Made by a program: the position numbers and the translations under genes. Below, one piece after another: positions 1-7,406 of a DNA stretch of 26,353 nt; positions within the stretch are counted from its first letter, which is position 1; every line of letters begins with the position of its first letter. The stretch is taken from NCBI GenBank assembly GCA_017958935.1, contig JAGDBR010000128.1, positions 1 through 26,353 of the forward strand, read 5' to 3'. Under the pieces are notes generated by a model. It was not told where the DNA came from. It saw nothing but the letters and a program-made list of their open reading frames with translations, and did not search any database. This stretch comes from Lachnospiraceae bacterium. GTDB lineage: Bacteria > Bacillota_A > Clostridia > Lachnospirales > Lachnospiraceae.

Positions 1-1128
<1,128 letters not shown>

Positions 1129-1149
1129 ACGGCCTGACACGGCATACGC

Positions 1150-1194
1150 GCCGCAGCCCGCAGCGGCCCTTTACCGCCCGGGCTGCGGCTTTTT
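1150..1194 (+). terminator. Intrinsic terminator after glpK
   Basis: A perfect 10-bp GC-rich stem (GCCGCAGCCC at 1150-1159 with GGGCTGCGGC at 1180-1189) is followed by five T's. It ends the glpK transcript. Only 17 bases separate the T-run from the next start codon. Confidence 0.85.
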
Positions 1195-1211
1195 CAACGA
1201 AAGGAGACATC

Positions 1212-2183
1212 ATGAGCGAACGGAAGCATCTTTACGCGGCATCCGGCACGGGAACGGCCGGCATCTATCATTTTCTCTGCGACGGCGACGGCAACTGCGA
1301 ACTGAAGGACTTTACGCCGGTCGGCGACGCGCGCGTCATGCAGATCCGCGACGGAAAGTTCTACGCGGTGCTGCGCGAGACGAGCAAGGAACAGGATTCG
1401 GAACTGGTGATCTACGCGCTGAACGAAGACGGCAGTCTGGGCGACTGCCTTGAGCGGTATGATACGCTCGGCCACCGCGCGAACTACCTGCTGATCGATG
1501 ACGTGACGGGCTGCTGTTACGTGACCGATTTCGGCGACGGCAAGCTGTTCAGGACGCCGGACATCATCCAGCCGTTCCACGGAAGTTCCGTGCATCCGAC
1601 GCGCCAGGCGGGCCCGCACACGCACTGCGTGATCCGGACCCCGGATCTGAAATATCTCGCGGTCGCGGACCTCGGAGCCGATGAGGTCTACCTCTGCGAT
1701 TCCGACATGAACGTGCTGCAGACCGTCAAGGCTCCTGCGGGCTGCGGACCGCGCCAGCTCGTTTTCTCGGACGACGGCAAGGTGCTGTACTGCGTGACGG
1801 AAATCGGCTCGACGCTGCTGACCTTCAGTTATGAAGACGGAAAGCTTGCGTTCGAGGGAGAAGTGAGCATGCTCGAAGACGGGTACGAAGGGGAGCACGC
1901 GGCATGCGCTCTGAAAAAGGCCGGGAACTGCCTGTACACGACCGAGCGGCGCGCGAATTCGATCACGATTTTTAGGACGGACGGCCTATGCGTCGAGCGT
2001 GCGGCGATCGTGGATCCGATCGGCGTGAAGCCGGACGATCTGGCGTTCTGGGGCAGCCTCGTATGCTGCGCGAACGAGACCTCGGGCACCCTGAATTTCT
2101 TCCGCCTGGAAGCGGACGGCATGCTGTCGCCGCTGCCGGCGAGCGCGGAAGTCCCGGGCGTGCTCTGCATCCTGTTCGGCTGA
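1212..2183 (+). CDS. Lactonase family (YkgB/6-phosphogluconolactonase-type) beta-propeller protein 1
   Basis: A 323-residue protein. The ATG at 1212 is chosen because AAAGGAG lies 6 bases upstream; the frame is open much further 5' but that part only shadows glpK. Repeated propeller strands carry the lactonase-family signatures GPHTHCVIRTPDLKYLAVADLGADEVYLCD and GPRQLVFSDDGKVLYCVTEIGSTLLTF. The family is a seven-bladed propeller whose studied members hydrolyse 6-phosphogluconolactone or related sugar lactones in the cytoplasm. No signal peptide is seen. A paralogue of nearly the same length lies immediately downstream. The exact substrate cannot be read from sequence. Because a terminator ends 17 bases before the start, expression needs read-through or a promoter inside glpK. 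Confidence 0.82.
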   Translation: MSERKHLYAASGTGTAGIYHFLCDGDGNCELKDFTPVGDARVMQIRDGKFYAVLRETSKEQDSELVIYALNEDGSLGDCLERYDTLGHRANYLLIDDVTGCCYVTDFGDGKLFRTPDIIQPFHGSSVHPTRQAGPHTHCVIRTPDLKYLAVADLGADEVYLCDSDMNVLQTVKAPAGCGPRQLVFSDDGKVLYCVTEIGSTLLTFSYEDGKLAFEGEVSMLEDGYEGEHAACALKKAGNCLYTTERRANSITIFRTDGLCVERAAIVDPIGVKPDDLAFWGSLVCCANETSGTLNFFRLEADGMLSPLPASAEVPGVLCILFG

Positions 2184-2193
2184 TCTGAAGGAA

Positions 2194-2219
2194 GGGACCG
2201 GGCGGTGCCGTCCGGTCCC
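2194..2219 (+). other. Intercistronic hairpin between the two lactonase genes
   Basis: GGGACCGG (2194-2201) pairs with CCGGTCCC (2212-2219), with inner pairs extending the stem. No T-run follows (TGTTCATG), so it is more likely an mRNA-stabilising or attenuating hairpin than a full terminator. Confidence 0.5.
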
Positions 2220-2246
2220 TGTTCATGAAAAAGGCGGGAAAACGTC

Positions 2247-3209
2247 ATGAAGGATCTTGACATCACATCCGCCGTCGCGGACGGCGGCGTATATCACGTG
2301 CAGCTGAACGAAGAGACCGGGACGCTGACGGAAAAGTCTTTCCGGCAGCTCGGGAACTGCCAGTACTGCATCCTGTCGGAAGGCAGGCTGTACGTCATCC
2401 GGCGTGCGGGAGAGGACGGGAACGGGTCGTTCCTGGACGTCCTGGACGTGCTGCCGGACGGGAGTCTGTCGGAGGTCCGGGAAGAGCTGGATACGCAGCT
2501 TGCGGGCGTCTGCCATCTCTGCCGGTATGAAGGGCACACATACCTTGCGCATTACCGCGCCGGCGCGCTGATGAAGGACACCGGAGAGGTCCTGCGCTTC
2601 ACGGGTCACGGACCGAACAGGCTGCGGCAGGAGAAGCCGCACGACCATTTCGTCGCCGTTACGCCGGACGGGAAGTATCTCGTCACGACGGACCTCGGGA
2701 CCGATACGGTCTACGTCGTCTCGCCGGATCTTGAGATCGTCTCTTCCGCGCGGACGCTGCGCGGGCACGGGCCGCGGCATCTCGTCTTCTCGGAGGACGG
2801 GCGCTTTGCGTACGTGCTCTGCGAGCTTTCGTCGACGGTCGACGTCTTTTCCTATGAAGATGGGCGGCTCTGCTTCCTGACGTCGTACGACGCGCTTCCC
2901 GCGGACTATGACGGGGAGAGCATCGCGGCGGCGATCCGCCTGTACGGCAGCCGGCTCTATACGACGAACCGCGGGCACCAGAGCATTGCCGTGTTCGATG
3001 CGGACGGGGCGCGCCTTCAGCGCACCGGCATCTATGACTGCGGCGGGGAGTGGCCGCGCGACATGAATATCGCGGACGGCTGCGTGATCGTCGCGAACGA
3101 AGAGGGGAATACCGTGGATCTTCTGAAAATCGGACCGGACGGAAGTCTGTCTCCGCTTCCCGGAAGGCTCCGGATCCCGGCGCCGATGTGCATCTGCATC
3201 GGAGAATAA
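2247..3209 (+). CDS. Lactonase family (YkgB/6-phosphogluconolactonase-type) beta-propeller protein 2
   Basis: A 320-residue paralogue of the preceding gene. Shared landmarks include DHFVAVTPDGKYLVTTDLGTDTVYVV, GHGPRHLVFSEDGRFAYVLCELSSTVDVFSYEDG and LYTTNRGHQSIAVFD. Sequence has diverged well beyond recent duplication, so the two copies probably differ in substrate or role. The ribosome binding site is weak (GGCGGGAAAACGTC before ATG). The stop codon lies 3 bases before the MATE gene, so the two are probably cotranscribed and translationally coupled. Cytoplasmic sugar-lactone hydrolysis is the family role; the substrate is unknown. A non-enzymatic propeller cannot be excluded. Confidence 0.8.
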   Translation: MKDLDITSAVADGGVYHVQLNEETGTLTEKSFRQLGNCQYCILSEGRLYVIRRAGEDGNGSFLDVLDVLPDGSLSEVREELDTQLAGVCHLCRYEGHTYLAHYRAGALMKDTGEVLRFTGHGPNRLRQEKPHDHFVAVTPDGKYLVTTDLGTDTVYVVSPDLEIVSSARTLRGHGPRHLVFSEDGRFAYVLCELSSTVDVFSYEDGRLCFLTSYDALPADYDGESIAAAIRLYGSRLYTTNRGHQSIAVFDADGARLQRTGIYDCGGEWPRDMNIADGCVIVANEEGNTVDLLKIGPDGSLSPLPGRLRIPAPMCICIGE

Positions 3210-3212
3210 GAC

Positions 3213-4625
3213 ATGAAAAAAGGCTTTCCATGGAAGCCGTTCCTGACAAGCGTGCTTGCGATCGCGCTGCCGGTCGCCCTGCAGAACCTGCTGACGAACA
3301 CAGGCAGCATCGTCGATACGATGATGATCGCGGTCCTGGGCGAGCAGACCGTTGCGGCGGTCGGCCTGTGCCAGCAGTTCTCGATCCTCGTGTTCTGCTG
3401 CTACTGGGGCTTCGTCAGCGGCGGAATGATGTTCATATCGCAGTATTTCGGGGCGCACGACGAAGAAGGGCTCGAGCGGGCCTACGGCCTGATGGTGACG
3501 CTTTGCATGGCGGTCGCGCTGACGGCGTGCGCGCTGGCGGTGCTGTTCCCGGAAACGGTCATGGGCATCTACACGGACAAGGAAACGATCCGCGCGATCG
3601 GCGTCGACTACATTAGGATCGTGGGCTTCTCGTTCCCGTTCAACGCGCTTTCGGTGTGCACGGCCGCGCTGCTGCGCGCGACCGGCCGTCCGCGTTACCC
3701 GCTGTATTCCTCGATCCTGTCGGTCTTCGTGAACGTCGGACTGAACTGGGTGCTGATCGGCGGACATCTCGGCTTCCCGGCCCTCGGCGTCCGCGGCGCC
3801 GCGGTCGCGACGGTCGTGTCGACCGCCCTGAACTTCTTAAGCAACTGCGCTTTCGCGAAAGCGAACGGCGTGCGGTACATGTTCGCGTTCCGCGCGCATT
3901 TTTCCTGGACGAAGTCTTTTGTTTCCTATTTCTTTAAAAAGATCTTCCCGATCCTCTGCAACGAGGTGCTGATCGGGGTCTCAGGCTCGCTGATCAGCAT
4001 CATTTTCGGCCGCCAGCCGGAGGAAGCGATCGCGGCCTTCGCGGTCATCTCGGTGCTGGAGGGGATCTATCTCGCGTTCTTCAGCGGCTACTCGAACGCG
4101 GCCGGCATCATGATCGGCAATGCGGTCGGCGCGGGGCGGCTGCAGGAAGCCTACGGATACGCGCCGCGCTTCGTCTTGCTGTGCGCTGCGATCATCACCG
4201 CGATCGACGTGCCGCTGCTGGTATTCTCGAGACCGCTGATGACGGCGCTCGGCCTGTCCGGCGAATCCCTGCGGATCGGCCTCGCCGTGATGAAGATCTT
4301 CGCCGTCGTGTTCATTATCCGCATGAACAACTGGCTGCTGAACGACATGTTCCGCGCGGGCGGCGATTCCGTCTTCGGTACGGTCTGCGAGCTGGTGTTC
4401 ATGTACGTGCTCGTGCTGCCGCTGCTGTACGTGTCGGCGTTCTACTGGGCGCTCCCGTTCACGGCGCTCTTCGCCGTCCGTTACTGTGATGAATTCATCC
4501 GGATCTTCCTGATGCTCTTCAGGATGCGGAGCGGGAAGTGGATGAAGCCGGTCACGCCGGAGGGGCAGCGGGCCCTGCCGGCATTCATGGAGACGCTTGC
4601 CGCAAAGCACGGGAAAACGGCTTGA
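3213..4625 (+). CDS. MATE family multidrug/toxin efflux transporter
   Basis: A 470-residue, very hydrophobic protein with about twelve predicted membrane segments arranged as two homologous halves. MATE-type features include the N-terminal IALPVALQNLLTNTGSIVDT, the first-half loop VGLCQQFSILVFCCYWGFVSGGMMFISQYFGA and ALLRATGRPRYPLYSSILSVFVNVGLNWVLI. The family exports cationic drugs or metabolites across the cytoplasmic membrane using Na+ or H+ gradients. The start ATG at 3213 has GGAG 8 bases upstream, inside the end of the lactonase 2 gene, which indicates coupling. What it exports here is unknown; its place beside two lactonase-like genes suggests a metabolite role as well as the usual drug role, but that is inference. 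Confidence 0.9.
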   Translation: MKKGFPWKPFLTSVLAIALPVALQNLLTNTGSIVDTMMIAVLGEQTVAAVGLCQQFSILVFCCYWGFVSGGMMFISQYFGAHDEEGLERAYGLMVTLCMAVALTACALAVLFPETVMGIYTDKETIRAIGVDYIRIVGFSFPFNALSVCTAALLRATGRPRYPLYSSILSVFVNVGLNWVLIGGHLGFPALGVRGAAVATVVSTALNFLSNCAFAKANGVRYMFAFRAHFSWTKSFVSYFFKKIFPILCNEVLIGVSGSLISIIFGRQPEEAIAAFAVISVLEGIYLAFFSGYSNAAGIMIGNAVGAGRLQEAYGYAPRFVLLCAAIITAIDVPLLVFSRPLMTALGLSGESLRIGLAVMKIFAVVFIIRMNNWLLNDMFRAGGDSVFGTVCELVFMYVLVLPLLYVSAFYWALPFTALFAVRYCDEFIRIFLMLFRMRSGKWMKPVTPEGQRALPAFMETLAAKHGKTA

Positions 4626-4690
4626 AAACAAGGGTTTCCGGGCCTCTGAAAGGGACCGCCGGCGGCCTTGAAAAACACTGAAAAAAGTGC

Positions 4691-4719
4691 TTGCTTTTTC
4701 CGGATGGCTGTGTTAATAT
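4691..4719 (+). promoter_or_regulatory. Sigma70-type promoter of the tRNA cluster
   Basis: TTGCTT (-35, 4691-4696), a 17-bp spacer and TATA-like TAATAT (-10, 4714-4719) lie 21 bases before the first tRNA gene. Spacing and match are those of a strong stable-RNA promoter. Confidence 0.8.
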
Positions 4720-4740
4720 ATTCCCTTGTCAGGACTTTAT

Positions 4741-4822
4741 GGGTGGATTCCCGAGTGGCCAAAGGGGACAGACTGTAAATCTGCTGCGGAATGCTTCGGT
4801 GGTTCGAATCCACCTCCACCCA
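4741..4822 (+). tRNA. tRNA-Tyr (GTA)
   Basis: Acceptor stem GGGTGGA (4741-4747) pairs with TCCACCC (4815-4821), discriminator A. The T arm is GGTGG/CCACC around TTCGAAT. Anticodon GTA is at 4775-4777 in loop CTGTAAA. A long variable arm is present as expected for bacterial tRNA-Tyr. The top anticodon-stem pair is A-C (4768/4784), an oddity. The 3' CCA is not encoded. Confidence 0.95.
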
Positions 4823-4836
4823 TTCCTTCCTGAACT

Positions 4837-4922
4837 GCCGGCGTGGCGGAACTGGCAGACGCCCGGGACTTAAAATCCCGTGGGTAGTGATACCCGTATC
4901 GGTTCGATCCCGATCGCCGGCA
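4837..4922 (+). tRNA. tRNA-Leu (TAA)
   Basis: Acceptor GCCGGCG (4837-4843) pairs with CGCCGGC (4915-4921), discriminator A. Anticodon stem CGGGA/TCCCG holds loop CTTAAAA, with anticodon TAA at 4871-4873. A class II variable arm (TGGGTAGTGATACCCG) is present. CCA is not encoded. Confidence 0.96.
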
Positions 4923-4939
4923 CTGTGTATCGCATTTAA

Positions 4940-5012
4940 GCCCAGGTACTTCAGTTGGTAGAAGGGTGGACTGAAAATCCATATGTCGCTGGTTCGATTC
5001 CGGCCCTGGGCA
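4940..5012 (+). tRNA. tRNA-Phe (GAA)
   Basis: Acceptor GCCCAGG (4940-4946) pairs with CCTGGGC (5005-5011), discriminator A. Loop CTGAAAA carries anticodon GAA at 4973-4975. The T loop is TTCGATT. Length is 73 nt, CCA not encoded. Confidence 0.96.
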
Positions 5013-5063
5013 CTCGGAAATGCTGAGAAGTTCTCCGGCATGACCGAATGAAAATTGAAGAGT

Positions 5064-5154
5064 TTTACTGTGCGCGAGTGGTAGAGTGGTACTATGTCTC
5101 CTTGCCAAGGAGAAGGTCGCGGGTTCGATTCCCGTCTCGCGCTCTTTTATTTTG
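5064..5154 (+). repeat. 91-bp perfect direct repeat, left copy (tRNA-Gly plus flanks)
   Basis: The block from TTTACTGT before the tRNA to CTTTTATTTTG after it is identical to 18453-18543, in the same orientation, 13,389 bp apart. Beyond the right edge the sequences remain loosely alike (a shared AGACT loop in a hairpin), but this copy lacks the T-run terminator of the right copy. Confidence 0.9.
5072..5143 (+). tRNA. tRNA-Gly (GCC), copy 1
   Basis: Acceptor GCGCGAG (5072-5078) pairs with CTCGCGC (5136-5142), discriminator T. Anticodon stem TCTCC/GGAGA holds loop TTGCCAA, with GCC at 5104-5106. It is identical over all 72 bases to the copy at 18461-18532. No promoter of its own is visible, so it is probably read from the cluster promoter. 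CCA is not encoded. Confidence 0.97.
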
Positions 5155-5200
5155 TCCCGGGCAGACTCGGGTACAGGGATATTGAGTGTGCATCAGAAAA

Positions 5201-5256
5201 GGGCTGCTCCCAGCAGCTGATCCGTCAGGATCGACAGCGGGGAGCAGCCCTTTTTT
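5201..5256. terminator. Bidirectional terminator between tRNA cluster and regulator gene
   Basis: GGGCTGCTCC (5201-5210) pairs with GGAGCAGCCC (5241-5250). Six T's follow on the plus strand, and four A's (5197-5200) give a T-run on the minus strand. It can end both the rightward tRNA transcript and the leftward AraC-type gene, whose stop is at 5272. Confidence 0.85.
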
Positions 5257-5271
5257 CTTTTCGCCCTGAGG

Positions 5272-6096
5272 TCATTTTACATATGCGACAGTCTTCCCGT
5301 AATAATCGGAGACAGCCGTGTCCGACGGCGCACACTGAAAGACCTGGCAGTAATCCCGGTAGAAGGAAGAATAATGACTGAATCCGAGCTGCTCGGAGAC
5401 TTCGGTCGCGCTGTAGCCTTCCGAAAGAAGGCTACGTGCGAACATGCATTTCTGTGTCCGGACATAAGACATGACAGGTGTGTCAAAACCCTTGGAAAAG
5501 ACCTTGTAGATCGCAGATCTCGACATATGGACTGCTTTGGCGATGTCATCCACGGAATGGATCGACGGAAGATGCCGGTCAATGTATTTAACGATGGTCC
5601 GAAGATCCGAGTCTACGTAGTCCGCTTCCTGGATCAGCGCCTGGGCGCTTAAGAGGTGCGCAATGATGATGTTCATCGAGCCGATGCAGAGCGAGAGCTG
5701 GACGTCCTCATGGACTTCTTTCAGATGCGCGTCCATGCGCAGGAATTCATCCGCGATGGCCGACCGGTCGATGTAATAGACGGATTTTGTTTTTTCAAGC
5801 TGGCTGCGGATATAAGGATAGATCGAAAGCGGAGAAAAACGGAACACATAGCGGTCGTAAGGCTGTTCCGAATGGAAGACGATATTGTGGTATTCTCCGG
5901 GCTTGGCGATCAGAAGGGATCCCGGGCGCAGCCTGTACTGCTTGTGCTGCAGCATGAAATCCGCATCCCCCTGCACGAAATAGAGGATCTCATAGGTCGT
6001 ATGGTAGTGCTCCCTGAAGCGTGCCTCGGAGAGATCCGGCTTGGGGGAAAAAGTGTGTTTGAATGTAAAATCACGGTAACGGATGTCAAAAGCCAT
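5272..6096 (-). CDS. AraC family transcriptional regulator
   Basis: A 274-residue protein with an N-terminal cupin-like sensor (about residues 15-90, REHYHTTYEILYFVQGDADF then RLRPGSLLIAKPGEYHNI) and a C-terminal double helix-turn-helix of AraC/XylS type (about residues 165-265; SVDDIAKAVHMSRSAIYKVF, then ATEVSEQLGFSHYSSFYRDY). Such proteins bind a sugar or related ligand and usually activate catabolic genes. The ATG at 6096 is preferred because GGCGAGG lies 8 bases upstream; an in-frame TTG at 6129 would add 11 residues without a comparable site. It is transcribed divergently from the amidohydrolase and ABC genes and is the obvious candidate to bind the twin TGCAAT sites there. The inducer is unknown. 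Confidence 0.92.
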   Translation of the reverse strand: MAFDIRYRDFTFKHTFSPKPDLSEARFREHYHTTYEILYFVQGDADFMLQHKQYRLRPGSLLIAKPGEYHNIVFHSEQPYDRYVFRFSPLSIYPYIRSQLEKTKSVYYIDRSAIADEFLRMDAHLKEVHEDVQLSLCIGSMNIIIAHLLSAQALIQEADYVDSDLRTIVKYIDRHLPSIHSVDDIAKAVHMSRSAIYKVFSKGFDTPVMSYVRTQKCMFARSLLSEGYSATEVSEQLGFSHYSSFYRDYCQVFQCAPSDTAVSDYYGKTVAYVK

Positions 6097-6152
6097 ACAG
6101 GATACCTCGCCCTCATCCGGCAGAAGCAATGACTGCCGGAAATCATATATTC

Positions 6153-6181
6153 AGTATAACCGAAAGCAAAACGTACTGCAA
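6153..6181 (-). promoter_or_regulatory. Promoter of the AraC family regulator gene
   Basis: On the minus strand TTGCAG (-35, 6176-6181), a 17-bp spacer and TATACT (-10, 6153-6158) lie about 57 bases upstream of the chosen ATG. This is a good sigma70-type match, so basal expression should not need an activator. Confidence 0.7.
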
Positions 6182-6240
6182 TCTGTTTTCGGAATAATAT
6201 CATTTCGTACCCGGGTTTCGGCCGCGCCTCAGCTGTTCTG

Positions 6241-6279
6241 TGGACGATATGCAATCCATATGCCGACAGTATGCAATTC
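6241..6279 (+). promoter_or_regulatory. Predicted AraC-type operator, site A (upstream of amidohydrolase)
   Basis: TGGACGATATGCAAT (6241-6255) is followed by ATGCAATTC (6271-6279). The two TGCAAT half-sites start at 6250 and 6272, 22 bp apart in direct orientation, about two helix turns. This is the geometry of AraC-family dimer sites. The same block recurs at 7293-7331 before the ABC operon. Confidence 0.75.
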
Positions 6280-6305
6280 ACAAAGAGATATGCCTCAAGT
6301 ATGAT
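6277..6305 (+). promoter_or_regulatory. Candidate promoter of the amidohydrolase gene
   Basis: TTCACA (weak -35, 6277-6282), a 17-bp spacer and TATGAT (-10, 6300-6305). The -35 begins on the last base of the downstream TGCAAT half-site, as in activator-dependent AraC-family promoters. Confidence 0.6.
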
Positions 6306-6367
6306 GATTCCGGCCGTCTGCTCCGTATGCAGAACGGACGGATCTTTTTTATTGGTGAGGTGTTTTT

Positions 6368-7267
6368 ATGGAACCCGAAAAAAAGTACGGTTTTCACCCT
6401 CCGGTCCTGCGGCTGGATGTCCATTGCCATCTCGGTAAGCACGGCGCGGGCATTCCGGTCAAAGAACGGATGGAACTGGACCGCCTTCTGGGGATCGATC
6501 ACTGCGTGATCCTGCCGTCGCCCGTTCAGGACGGAACGAACATACTTCACGGATGCATGGGTTCGGAGGAAGCAAGAAAGACCGCAGAAAAGTATCCGGA
6601 GCATTTTTCGTGGTTCGTCAATGCAGAGCCGGACGGCACCGATGCGGTACGAAAGAAGCTGACAAGCGCGAAGGAGGCCGGCGCAAAGGGCGTCGGTGAA
6701 TTCGGAACGAAGCTGCGATTCGACGATGCCTGGGTCGACGAGCTTCTGGAGATCTGCGGGGAACTCGGCCTGCCGTTCCTGTTCCATATCAGCCCGTACG
6801 GGACCGGCCCTTACGGTGTGATCGACGAGAAAGGGCTTCCGGGACTTGAAAGCGCGCTGAAGAAGCACCCCGGGACCGTCTTCATCGGTCATTCCCAGCC
6901 TTTTTGGTACGAACTCGGCCGATATGATCCCGATCTGCCGGAGCCTGCGCTGAACGGCTTTCCGTTCTGCAAGGTCGGGCAGGAAGGAAGGGCGGTCGAA
7001 CTGCTCAGGACTTATGACAATCTGTATGCTGATCTGTCCGCGGTATCCGGCCTGAATGCGATCCTCAGGGACCAGGACTACGGCGTCCGTTTTCTGACCG
7101 AATTCAGCAGCAGGCTTCTTTACGGCACGGATCTGACCGGGACCGATTTCATTTTCCCGCTCGGACAGGTACTGGATTACTATCTGCTGAGCGGCCGGAT
7201 CAGTGAAGCGGTCTACCGGAAGATCTGCAGAGAGAATGCGGCGTCTCTTCTGGGGATTCCGCTGTGA
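6368..7267 (+). CDS. Amidohydrolase-superfamily (amidohydrolase 2 type) metal-dependent hydrolase
   Basis: A 299-residue TIM-barrel hydrolase of the amidohydrolase-related family. Visible metal and active-site signatures are LDVHCHLG (H19, H21), FLFHIS (H140), FIGHSQ (H175) and LLYGTDL (D255), in the normal order along the barrel. The family includes sugar-lactone hydrolases, decarboxylases and uncharacterised hydrolases. The ATG at 6368 follows GGTGAGGTG. Its promoter region carries the same putative AraC operator as the ABC operon, so it is probably induced with it. This suggests a job on the imported sugar, its lactone or an acyl/aryl substituent. The substrate is inference; class membership is well supported. 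Confidence 0.85.
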   Translation: MEPEKKYGFHPPVLRLDVHCHLGKHGAGIPVKERMELDRLLGIDHCVILPSPVQDGTNILHGCMGSEEARKTAEKYPEHFSWFVNAEPDGTDAVRKKLTSAKEAGAKGVGEFGTKLRFDDAWVDELLEICGELGLPFLFHISPYGTGPYGVIDEKGLPGLESALKKHPGTVFIGHSQPFWYELGRYDPDLPEPALNGFPFCKVGQEGRAVELLRTYDNLYADLSAVSGLNAILRDQDYGVRFLTEFSSRLLYGTDLTGTDFIFPLGQVLDYYLLSGRISEAVYRKICRENAASLLGIPL

Positions 7268-7292
7268 AGAAACGGAGCAAGCCGTTCTTGTG

Positions 7293-7331
7293 TGGACGAT
7301 TTGCAATGTGTCAAAAAAAGTAATGCAATTC
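7293..7331 (+). promoter_or_regulatory. Predicted AraC-type operator, site B (upstream of sugar ABC operon)
   Basis: TGGACGATTTGCAAT (7293-7307) is followed by ATGCAATTC (7323-7331). Half-sites start at 7302 and 7324, again exactly 22 bp apart. It differs from site A by one base in the first block and none in the second, while the intervening bases are unrelated. That pattern indicates selection on the half-sites. Confidence 0.78.
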
Positions 7332-7357
7332 CATTTGAATCACTTATAGGATAAATT
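7329..7357 (+). promoter_or_regulatory. Candidate activator-dependent promoter of the ABC operon
   Basis: TTCCAT (7329-7334) and TAAATT (7352-7357) with a 17-bp spacer sit at exactly the same offset from the half-site as in the amidohydrolase promoter. Both boxes are poor, consistent with dependence on an activator. Confidence 0.5.
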
Positions 7358-7406
7358 GTTGTTATCAGACCTGACAGCGTCAGGAAACAACAGGAAGGAG
7401 CTCATA

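Noticed and set aside
2223..3767. A 514-codon minus-strand open frame across lactonase 2 and the start of the MATE gene
   Set aside because: It is Arg/Asp/Gln-rich with no family features; the plus strand has conserved propeller and MATE motifs.
4481..5108. Minus-strand open frames across the tRNA cluster
   Set aside because: They read through four well-folded tRNA genes and have no domain; tRNA antisense often yields such artefactual protein predictions.
5144..5200. An attachment site with a tRNA 3' fragment
   Set aside because: Both tRNA-Gly copies are complete and no integrase gene is present, so a classic attL/attR pair cannot be claimed; a direct repeat is reported instead.
7356..7406. 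A TTG start adding 17 residues to the ABC ATPase
   Set aside because: There is no ribosome site, and it would overlap the promoter region; ATG 7407 has AGGAAGGAG and fits family length.
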